A stretch of DNA of 64,000 bases from Rachycentron canadum (lineage: Eukaryota > Chordata > Actinopteri > Carangiformes > Rachycentridae). The number at the start of each line of letters is the position of its first letter. Within the stretch, counting starts at the first letter, position 1. The position numbers and the translations under genes were made by a program. The stretch lies in NCBI GenBank assembly GCA_038496675.1, contig CM076662.1, positions 20,525,843 to 20,589,842 of the forward strand, in the 5' to 3' direction. The notes beneath the pieces were generated by a model, which saw only the letters and a program-made list of their open reading frames with translations, was not told where the DNA came from and ran no database searches. Of the stretch, positions 1-7,807 are shown one piece after another.

Positions 1-517
1 TCTGTCTCCTGACTCTACGAACTAGACGAGCATTACCCTTGCTCACTGCGAACTTTATTCAACAACTACAGACATAACCAGAAGATTGATCAGGGTCTGC
101 GTCACACTCACAACTGTCCGTGCAACAACATAAAGACCGCATTGTTACATTGGTCTTCTTTTAGGATTGTTCTCTTCCTTTTTGAATCTTCAACTTAAAT
201 CACTTAAACCACACATTTTTCCAACTTAAACATGACAGCGTTTTCCGTGAACTTCCTGAATACTGCTAACATTCAAACTGCACAAAATATAGTGTGGACT
301 CTAAGTGTAAGAGTCTCACTGAAATATTGTTTCTCAATATAACAAATCACAACCCCATTGTTACACTGGCCAATATTATCAACCTGCTGAAGTACTACAC
401 ATGTTTCACTTGCAGAGGTTATTTACATGGTGGATTCTTCACAGAAAGTTCTTTATGGAGGATTTTTCAGCTTGTTTGATCTGTTGGACAGGTCTAGTTA
501 ATGTTAAAAAATCCACC
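1..517. repeat. 3' flank of a tRNA-Tyr duplication unit
   Basis: No gene is seen here. From about 150 to 517 the sequence is a direct near-copy of 2,880-3,260 and an inverted copy of 11,772-12,110. It includes a block (about 405-497) that recurs beside other Tyr genes at 1,239-1,322 and 3,155-3,238. Bases 1-140 lack an obvious partner in the window, so the duplicated unit may break there. Short ORFs are shadows of the repeat and tRNA. Confidence 0.75.
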
Positions 518-615
518 TCCTTCGAGCCGGAGTTGAACCAGCGACCTAAGGATGTCAGCAATTCCCTGCTCTGTTCTTCTACAGTCCTCCGCTCTACCAA
601 CTGAGCTATCGAAGG
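518..615 (-). tRNA. tRNA-Tyr (GTA), intron-containing, copy 1
   Basis: Reading from 615 to 518, the sequence folds as a standard cloverleaf: acceptor CCTTCGA with TCGAAGG, D stem GCTC/GAGC, anticodon loop CTGTAGA with anticodon GTA, T stem GCTGG/CCGGC and discriminator A73. Exon 1 is 37 nt (579-615) and exon 2 is 36 nt (518-553). A 25-nt intron (554-578) lies one base 3' of the anticodon, the normal place for eukaryotic tRNA-Tyr introns. The internal A box (TAGCTCAGTTGG) and B box (GGTTCAACTCC) are intact. A T6 run on the transcribed strand (511-506) should terminate Pol III. The intron is identical to that at 11,711-11,735, which marks the two genes as inverted-duplication partners. The product would decode UAC/UAU after splicing. 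Confidence 0.95.
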
Positions 616-1352
616 GGTACAGCTGGGCCCGGCGTACGTCAAGGATCGATAATCACCCTGTGCTGGGAGAAAACACTTGTTTCAATAAGACTGAGTCCTG
701 CAGCTCGTGAGGTGACGTTACTTCAGCCACTGGAACTGTTTTATTGTGAGATTTTTCCTTTGTAAGATGTGCTGAGACAGAGACAATGTCCAGAAAACAG
801 ACTTTTGATGACAGACACAAGAAGTATCTGTAAAATACAAATGAATCTTTCCGATATGCAAAGCTCTTTATCGCATTGAGTCTTCTTTCCAGCATCTTGT
901 GAACTCCATGTCTCACCCTATCCAGTATTTATATGGTGTTCCCAACATTGTTGAGTGAGTGCATATATAATATATTACTATATCACTAAGCAAGGTGCAT
1001 GAAATACAAATGCCTCTACCCCTGAACTATAATCACAACATAAGCAGGTTTCAATTTTTGTTTTTTAAGTTTATCTGTCACATAATTTCTGCTGCCATGT
1101 CGCTGGTATTTCAGAGGGTAAAGACAAATGTCATTTCGGTTTTAGGGCCGGTTGATTAAACTCAAACACAACCCAGGCTGCTGATGTTGGCCTTCCAGTC
1201 TATTGATTGGGCTCCAACTGCAAAGGTATAGGTTTCAGTTGCAGAGGTTATTTTCATGGTGGTTTCTTCACAGAAAGTTCTTTATGGAGGATACATCAGC
1301 TTGTTTTATCTGTTGGACAGGATAATGTCCAGGTAAAGTTGTAAAATCCTCA
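616..1352. repeat. left copy of inverted duplication (5' flank of copy 1)
   Basis: The stretch 616-1,215 matches 11,673-11,075 in reverse complement with few differences, ending sharply at GGAGCCCAATC. It contains an 87-codon minus-strand ORF (653-916) preceded by TATAAATA, repeated in the inverted copy. Bases 1,239-1,322 are another copy of the conserved 3' flank block found beside Tyr genes. No recognisable gene product was found. Confidence 0.8.
653..916 (-). other. 87-codon ORF of unknown status, duplicated
   Basis: The ORF starts at an ATG about 20 bases downstream of a TATAAATA sequence and is followed by tRNA-Tyr copy 1 on the same strand. The inverted copy at 11,373-11,636 keeps the frame; the two proteins differ at one residue near the C terminus (T versus A), and at least one base difference is silent. 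The duplicates are so similar overall that frame retention says little about selection. No domain, signal peptide or membrane segment is recognised, and it may be a chance ORF. Confidence 0.2.
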
Positions 1353-1450
1353 TCCTTCGAGCCGGAGTCGAACCAGCGACTTAAGGATGCCAGCAACGCT
1401 CATATTTGCTCTCCTACAGTCCTCCGCTCTACCAACTGAGCTATCGAAGG
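1353..1450 (-). tRNA. tRNA-Tyr (GTA), intron-containing, copy 2
   Basis: Acceptor, D, anticodon and T stems are all paired. Exon 2 is 1,353-1,388, the 25-nt intron 1,389-1,413 and exon 1 1,414-1,450. Two bases set it apart from its neighbours. The variable loop reads TTAAGTCGC where others have TTAGGTCGC. The T loop is TTCGACT, keeping G57, so its B box (GGTTCGACTCC) is closer to the vertebrate consensus. The intron ends GGC rather than GAC but keeps G at -3. A T4 run lies at 1,346-1,343. Confidence 0.93.
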
Positions 1451-1697
1451 TGACGTGTAGTGCCCTGTGTATCGTTTATGGCACTAACAGTAGGGGTAGC
1501 GCATCCCTACATGATGCATATTTAAATAAATATAAGATCAACCCACAGATGTATAAAGGATAAGGTGATACTAGACGATATGATTAATTCTTCCTACAGT
1601 GTCACTGACGCTTTAGGGAAGTTTATTATATCTACTGGACAAGGTGCCAATTTGTTTTTTGAAACTCTCAGTAACTGCTCCACCTGCAAAAGCCACC

Positions 1698-1795
1698 TCC
1701 TTCGAGCCGGAGTTGAACCAGCGACCTAAGGATGTCAGCAACACTGTTATTTGATCTCCTACAGTCCTCCGCTCTACCAACTGAGCTATCGAAGG
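1698..1795 (-). tRNA. tRNA-Tyr (GTA), intron-containing, copy 3
   Basis: The cloverleaf is intact with the commonest local exon sequence (T loop TTCAACT). Exon 2 is 1,698-1,733, the 25-nt intron 1,734-1,758 and exon 1 1,759-1,795. The intron begins GAGATCAA, like the 15-nt intron of the gene at 21,763, and ends TTGCTGAC. A T4 terminator candidate is at 1,691-1,688. The 5' flank to about 1,912 shows no other gene. Confidence 0.95.
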
Positions 1796-2035
1796 GGATA
1801 CACCCAGGAGACATTTCAATGTCTTTTCGTCAAATATGACATTAAATATTTGGAGAAAAACCATTAAAGCGTTGATGTATCCGTCTGGCTTATGACAAGA
1901 CGTTGTTATCAACGGTGGAGATGCCAGTCGGGCCCAAGGTCAAGTTGCAGACGTTATTCACATGGTTGATTCAAACAGCTAGTTTATCTGTCAAGTAGAT
2001 ATCTTCTGTAACTGCTCCGCCTGCAAAAACCCTTC

Positions 2036-2119
2036 TCCTTGGAGCCGGAGTGAAACCAGCAACCTAAGGATGTAAGTTATTCTCTGCTCTCTTACTACTA
2101 CCACCTGAGCTATCGAAGG
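2036..2119 (-). pseudogene. tRNA-Tyr pseudogene, anticodon arm destroyed
   Basis: The 5' end (GATAGCTCAG) and the ATCCTTAGG segment of exon 2 are recognisable. The stretch that should carry the end of the D arm, the anticodon stem and GTA is collapsed, leaving 84 nt in all. The T arm reads TTTCACT and the acceptor 3' strand has CCAAGGA in place of CGAAGGA. A T5 run remains at 2,029-2,025. Its unit partner in the inverted copy (12,776-12,831) is also broken, but differently. Confidence 0.85.
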
Positions 2120-2357
2120 GATGCAGCAGGGAATGTTGTTTGCATGTCTGACCAGATACAAGTCATAGATGTGTGACAACCTGAAGGCTGGTAAAAATGC
2201 ACCGCTTGAGCAGCTCCAACTCTTTGCGGATGGTTAGTCAGGTAGAAGAACAAGCCGTCGCTCTGTGATGACCTCATGACAAGGAATTGTCCTCAACAGA
2301 GATTCAACGATTCAGTGGCTCTCTGGGGTAGGTCTGAGTAATTCTACAAAAGCTCCC

Positions 2358-2455
2358 TCCTTCGAGCCGGAGTTGAACCAGCGACCTAAGGATGTCAGCA
2401 TTATGCCCAGCAGCTTTCCTACAGTCCTCCGCTCTACCAGCTGAGCTATCGAAGG
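2358..2455 (-). tRNA. tRNA-Tyr (GTA), intron-containing, copy 4
   Basis: The cloverleaf is intact, with D loop AGCTGGTA instead of the usual local AGTTGGTA. Exon 2 is 2,358-2,393, the 25-nt intron 2,394-2,418 and exon 1 2,419-2,455. The intron is identical to that of the plus-strand gene at 12,544, so they are duplication partners; this copy lacks the partner's extra base after the acceptor stem. A T4 run is at 2,351-2,348. Confidence 0.95.
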
Positions 2456-2751
2456 AACGTGTCATGACCTCCACCGTCGCCCAGTGTCACCTGCAAGCGG
2501 CTCCAGCCCTCCTGCTGCAATCCTGATGGTAAATCTCAGAGCTTTACCGTCTGCCTTAGTCAAACTGAAGATCAAGTCGTGATGACAAGGCATTATCATC
2601 AACAGCAGAGGCGCGAACTAGGTCCAAGTTCCAGCTGTGGACATTATTCACATGGTTGATTCTGTTGAGATTCTCTGCATGGAGAAGCTTGTTTTTCACT
2701 TCAACTGTAAAAAAGATATTTTCTGTGACTGCTCCACCTGTAAAAGGTTCC

Positions 2752-2861
2752 TCCTTCGAGCCGGAGTTGAACCAGCGACCTAAGGATGTCAGCAACACTG
2801 TCTTTTTTTTTTTTTTTTGCTCTCCTACAGTCCTCCGCTCTACCAACTGAGCTATCGAAGG
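2752..2861 (-). tRNA. tRNA-Tyr (GTA) with A-tract intron, copy 5
   Basis: Exons are the common local sequence: exon 2 at 2,752-2,787 and exon 1 at 2,825-2,861. The intron (2,788-2,824) is 37 nt, expanded by a run of 16 A on the sense strand (T at 2,803-2,818 on the plus strand). Because the run is A and not T in the transcript, it should not stop Pol III. The intron ends TTGCTGAC like the 25-nt introns. The partner at 12,135 has a 40-nt intron with 19 A. A T4 terminator candidate is at 2,745-2,742. Confidence 0.93.
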
Positions 2862-3260
2862 GGTGTGCTTCACCCCCTCTCGTGTGTTACATTGTATTGT
2901 TACGTTGCTCATCTTTTCAGAGGATTGTTCTCTTCCTTTTTCAGTTTCAACTTCAATCCAACACATTTTTCCAACTTAAATATGACAGCGTTTTCCGTGA
3001 ACTTCCTGAATACTTCTAACATTCAAACAGCACAAAATATAGTCTGGACTCTAAGTGTAAGAGTGACACTGAAATATTGTCTCTCAATGCAACAACCCCA
3101 TTGTTACACTGGCCAATATCATCAACCTGCTGAAGTACTAGACACGTTTCACTTGCAGAGGTTATTTACATGGTGGATTCTTCACAGAAAGTTCTTTATG
3201 GAGGATATTTCAGCTTGTTTGATCTGTTGGACAGGTCTAGTTAATGTTATAAAATCCACC
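2862..3260. repeat. duplicated spacer between Tyr copies 5 and 6
   Basis: This is a direct near-copy of about 150-517 and an inverted copy of 11,772-12,134. The right-hand version lacks about 45 bases near 12,060. The block 3,155-3,238 is the recurrent 3' flank of the Tyr units. No gene is seen; the ORF crossing it is a reading of repeat and tRNA sequence. Confidence 0.75.
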
Positions 3261-3358
3261 TCCTTCGAGCCGGAGTTGAACCAGCGACCTAAGGATGTCA
3301 GCAATTCCCTGCTCTGTTCTCCTACAGTCCTCCGCTTTACCAACTGAGCTATCGAAGG
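3261..3358 (-). tRNA. tRNA-Tyr (GTA), D-stem variant, copy 6
   Basis: Exon 2 is 3,261-3,296, the 25-nt intron 3,297-3,321 and exon 1 3,322-3,358. The intron differs from that of copy 1 by a single first base (G for A). In the D arm GGTAGAGC has become GGTAAAGC, putting A at position 22 opposite C13 and breaking one of four D-stem pairs. The A and B boxes, anticodon and T4 run (3,254-3,251) are intact, so it should be transcribed, but the tRNA may be less stable. Confidence 0.88.
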
Positions 3359-3503
3359 GGTACAGATGGGCCCGGCGTACGTCAAGGATCGATAATCACC
3401 CTGCGCTGGGAGAAAACACTTGTTTCCATAAGACTGAGTCCTGCAGCTCGTGAGGTGACGTTATTTCAGCCACTGGAACTGTTTTATTGTGAGATATCGA
3501 AGG
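3359..3503. repeat. truncated duplicate flank ending in a tRNA-Tyr 5' remnant
   Basis: Bases 3,359-3,495 repeat 616-752 directly. At 3,496 the match stops and the sequence reads ATCGAAGG (3,496-3,503), the reverse complement of the first eight bases of tRNA-Tyr. This looks like a rearrangement junction inside a former Tyr gene. Confidence 0.55.
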
Positions 3504-5264
3504 CTCACATCTGGGCAGACTATCAAATATGACAGTAAGAGTACATAGCATGTGGCAGTGAGCTTGGCAGTTTCAATGTGGCCCAGACCACCTCCCGTGA
3601 AAGGATTTCACCCCCTCAGAAACTAAACTGAGCTGTTAAAATAGCGAATGTTGGTGTTCGTGTGCTCACTGACATCGTTGAAATTGAGATTTGCATCCCA
3701 GTTAAATCCACTTTGGTTTTTCCAGACTGTTTGAAAATGTTATGCAGCCCTTTCTGTCCACAAGTGCATCTTGAGAAAATCAATGCAGACGTCTTGAAAA
3801 GCCCTTTTATTTATTTTTTTATCATTTATTCTTTTTGTGTGTGTGTGTGTGTGTGTGAGTGTGTGTGGTGGTGGTGGTGGGGTCACACCTGCCTCCTCTC
3901 CTGCTGGGTGAGTATTGTGCTGCACATTGAATTCATCCCAAGAACGCAGCATTTCTCCAGAGGACTGACTGACGTGAAGTCTTTTATTGGGTCAGTGACA
4001 TCTGTTATCTTAAGATATTCCTCGTCTGCGAACATCGTATAGAGGCTCAGCTTTCGCAATAAACTCCCCTTTCCATGAGAACGCCGCAAACTCCCCAGAC
4101 ATGACTGCTCCAAACAATATCTGTACTATTCTAAAGGAATAACACAGCAAATGTTCCCATACAGTCAAGAGCTTTTCTCTAAATCCAAAACTGTTAATGC
4201 GGCTTCCCACTCAGTTTTGGCAGAAAGGCTCCTCGAATCGAGGAATATCTCACCTCTCGAACCGAACGTGGAGTGCCAAACTGGCAAAACATAGCCACTG
4301 CCTCGGCTTTTCACGCCGCCTGGCACGCATCATTCAATGTCAGGCCATTTCCCACGCCAAATAGGCTTAGAAAGCTATAAAAAGACAAGAAAAGAAGAAA
4401 GTCCTGTCAAGTTTTTCCACTTGGTTTTGTTCTCTTTTTCTGCCTCTGTGTTTTTTCACCTCGGTACCTATTTGTCCCCTTTTCTTTTCTCCTTTCCCCT
4501 TCCTCCTCCTCCTCCCTTACCTTCCCTCCCTTCTCCTCCTCCTGAGCACGTCTAACATGTCATTCTTCTTTGTACCTACAGGCCTTTTTCCCTATTGAAC
4601 TCCCCACCCTCTCCACTCCTTTGGCTCTCCCTTTCCCTCTCAGGGGCCTAATTATAAGCCGGCATTAAATAAAAACATTTATATTTCTCCAAAAAAAGGC
4701 TTCTCTCTCTGTGCTTTCTCTTGACAATGAGGGCTTGTGATTCTCCCCTCCCTCCTGCTCCCTCTTTCTGTCTCTTTCTCCTCTGAGTGGCCATTCACTG
4801 GGGGTCTCTGTATCTCTTTGTGATTGGCTCGCTCTAGGACTCCTAGGGGGCAGTAATTGTGTCTCATTAAGTCTTACAGTAGTCGTGAGGGGAGTGTAGT
4901 GGGGTGGGAAGTGAGGGGGAGTTCGCTGCACAAGGCCCCGCAATTAGAAATCCCAGAGAGCTTGAATGGGAGCCCTAATCAGGCCACAATGGCTGGGGCT
5001 CCCTGCCATTTAGGCCAAAAAGGAAGTGTTGCCATTGTCCAAACACACACACATGCAGAGACCCACGCATACACACACACACCAGGAATGCATGCAGCAC
5101 AGCGGGGATGGATGTACTTGTGTGGTGGCGTCATCCCAGAGGCCAATTTGGAAGAGGAGGGGGGGGGGGGGGGGGGTTAGGAGAGCCTTTCACCGCCTCA
5201 GTCACGACACACATTCATGCTCTCAGAAAAGTCGCACACACACACAAACACACACAGATGCAGG

Positions 5265-5267
<3 letters not shown>

Positions 5268-5301
<34 letters not shown>
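5268..5301. repeat. (CA)n microsatellite
   Basis: Uninterrupted CA dinucleotides, with shorter impure CA tracts at 5,041-5,090 and 5,234-5,256. Confidence 0.97.
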
Positions 5302-5303
<2 letters not shown>

Positions 5304-6407
5304 TTCCATCCATATTGAAGCTGAAAGGGGTCTCATTAGTGATGTTCAGGACGAGCTGGGAGTTTGCTCTCTGTTTGCTCATTTGTCGCCTTGTGATTCC
5401 TCCCGCTGCACACCGGAGTTTTTCAATTTTTGTGTGAAAAACATTTTCGGCGAGAAGCATATTTCAGCGGGGTAATAAAAATCAGCATGCTGTGTTGTGG
5501 CGGATACATAAATAACCCATGCACATCGTCTCTGTGGAAATTCAGTAAATTTCAGTGTCTGTGAAATAAAAAAAAAAAAAAAAAAAAACACATACAAATA
5601 ATGATATTCCACCACCATCTGTCTCTAAAAGGGAAATGCATTGGAAAGTGAAAACTTTGCAAAGCCTTCCTGTTTTTTTTATCTCATAATAGGAGCAGAA
5701 AGTGGGTCTCTTTTGCTCCGTTTATCTGTGTAGCGTTCCCAGGAGAAACAGTGGCTACCCCTCCTTATCTTTGTTACCGCCGAGTGCTGCAGTGGATTAT
5801 GAAGTGGATTATGCAAATGCCTCACAATATATTCATATTAACAAAGGTTGAGGTTCATGCGCCCGTGCCTGGAATTTATGAATACGCAAATAAAAAAAAA
5901 AAAAAAACCTGAATTGGCTGGAATGTGTTATCATTTAATGAAAATGAACTTGTTTCACAGTATTGTCCCGTGTTTTGGCTCATTTGTTAATTTGTTGAAT
6001 TAGCTGCATCTGTAAAAATTGAGTGATATCCAATTTAGCCCATTGTTTCAATTATTTTTGGGGTGTTTTAATGTCATTCAATAACTGATATGCCTGTAGG
6101 TATTATGTATGTATAATTGTGTGGATTTTTTTTTTTTTCCCTTCACTACTTTTTGGTCTATTGTGTCCTGGAGGAATGGATTCTGCTGCATTGTTGGAGG
6201 TTGTTGGATATTGATCCAAATGTGGAATCCTCCACAGCTGATTGTTTTTATCGTTTCGACAAATGATCAGGGTTAGATCAAGGTAATGTATACCCCTCTT
6301 TTATTTTGAAGTGTTTCTGTCGGTGCAAAATCTCATCAAGCTGGAAAAAAAAAAAAGTTCATCCACTCAGTGCTGACCAGCAGAAAAAGCTGGGTGGCTT
6401 TTCCACC

Positions 6408-6410
<3 letters not shown>

Positions 6411-6443
<33 letters not shown>
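6411..6443. repeat. poly-A homopolymer, 33 bases
   Basis: An unbroken run of 33 A. No retroelement body was recognised upstream, so its origin is unclear. Length in the assembly may be inexact. Confidence 0.9.
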
Positions 6444-6445
<2 letters not shown>

Positions 6446-7427
6446 TGAAGGTCATACAACAACTAATCTATTTCACATTCACGGCATATGCAAACTAAAT
6501 TTGCAGCTTATCCTCTTGATGGACTGGACCTGGAAACATTAACAGCTGATTTAGTGATTTACAGGTCTACACATGTTGAGATGTCATATTTAAAACAGGG
6601 CTAAATGTGTATGAGAAATGAACACTATTCACATGGTTATGAATGAGTATATGATTTCAACATTGTAACATGTAGCTGTAATATTTAATATCTGGACTAT
6701 AGATAGTGATGAATGAAATGTGGTAAGTGGCCACAGTTTCATCATATATTATACCTTGTGATGCAATTTAGAAAATTACACTTATTAAAGTTATGATTCA
6801 TCTGAGGTTCTTTGCCTCAACTCATCAGTGTGTTTAGGACAAGCCAACAGTTAATTCCTCCAGAAGTAAAGAACAGCAGGAGGGAAAATAGTCAGAGATA
6901 TGAGCTGTATATATATATGACTGTAATAATATACCATAGAGGTTGTTGAACACCAAGCTCACAAATATCAACTCATCTGTACGTGGGAAGCAAAGCAGCT
7001 AATAACAGCTTCGACACCCTTTAAGATAAAGGTTGTGGTCACAAGTCTGAACCTGCAGACTGGGTGGGAGACTGGGTGTGGACAGTCAACAGACAGGAAA
7101 CGTTGTCTCCTCTTTCAGCAGTGACTGCCGTAGTGTCCTTCAGCAACGCATTCCCATGTCAGCCAAGCAAAACAAACAAACAAACAAAAAAAAAAGTTAA
7201 AGCTAAGCTATCCTTAGATAGTGGCAACAGGAAGTTTAGAAGACTTTAAAGCTGCTATAATCTATACACACACACATTGAGAGATAAGGTCAGAGACAAC
7301 CTTGTGAACTGTGAGTAGTAATAGTTGTTAGAAGCAGAATATAAGCCACGGTGGAAACACTCCGTATGGAGATGCACCTGCTTGTTTTTACAATTGATCT
7401 GTAACTGCTCGTCCTGCAAAAATGTCA

Positions 7428-7525
7428 TCCTTCGAGCCGGAGTTGAACCAGCGACCTAAGGATATCAGCTTTGCGCTCGGCTGACCTTCTACAGTCCTCC
7501 GCTCTACCAACTGAGCTATCGAAGG
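7428..7525 (-). tRNA. tRNA-Tyr (GTA), isolated within the spacer, copy 7
   Basis: The cloverleaf is intact with the common exons. Exon 2 is 7,428-7,463, the 25-nt intron 7,464-7,488 and exon 1 7,489-7,525. The intron (AAGGTCAG...GCTGAT) resembles no other in its middle but keeps G at -3. It lies about 4 kb from the nearest Tyr gene on either side, in the spacer between the inverted arms. A T5 run is at 7,422-7,418. Its 5' flank holds a further Tyr unit reduced to a stub at 7,793. Confidence 0.94.
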
Positions 7526-7792
7526 GATGCAAGGCAACGTCCATACTGCTGAAAATCAAACTGCTTTGTTCAAAGATGACACCGAATATGTGCAAATATC
7601 AAGCTACTGATGGACGACAAGGCATTTTCATCACCTACCAGTCAGGCTTAAGTTTCAGTTGTAGAGATTATTTACATGGTTGATTCTGCCAATGACCTCA
7701 CTGGCTCTATAGGAAAGCTCTTTATGGGGGGAATATCAGCTTGTTTTATTTTTTTTTTTTGGACAGGTCTCGGTAGAACTACAGAAGCCTCC

Positions 7793-7807
7793 TCCCACGA
7801 GCCGGAG
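7793..7807 (-). pseudogene. tRNA-Tyr 3'-end remnant
   Basis: TCCCACGAGCCGGAG matches the reverse complement of the tRNA-Tyr T-arm/acceptor end with two changes, then homology stops. The sequence before it (about 7,655-7,785) is the recurrent Tyr 3' flank block, including GAGCTTTCC-like and CAGCTTGTTTTAT segments, which supports a truncated unit over a chance match. Confidence 0.6.

Larger units (their letters stand above)
3504..7427. other. spacer between the divergent tRNA arms, left part
   Basis: No gene is recognised. Contents are a TG/GGT microsatellite (3,835-3,881), a pyrimidine-rich stretch (about 4,425-4,640), and a block at about 4,815-5,030 with several TAAT-type motifs that looks like a conserved noncoding element. 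Also present are an 18-G run (5,159-5,176), (CA)n at 5,268-5,301, poly-A at 5,568-5,588 and 6,411-6,443, and a second unique-looking AT-rich block at about 5,755-5,890. ORFs here come from simple repeats. Confidence 0.7.

Noticed and set aside
439..642. ORFs containing SIAQLVERRTV and LTSLGRWFNSGSKE (also at 1613-1912, 2556-2966, 3182-3385, 11647-11850, 12084-12443, 18311-18523, 19533-19751 and others)
   Set aside because: These peptides are translations of the tRNA-Tyr gene itself. Their recurrence reflects the tRNA copies, not a protein family. Antisense versions contain SSFEPELNQRPKD.
2817..3347. 176-codon plus-strand ORF and its counterpart at 11685-12179
   Set aside because: They read antisense tRNA and duplicated flank; the frame is shared only because the DNA was duplicated.
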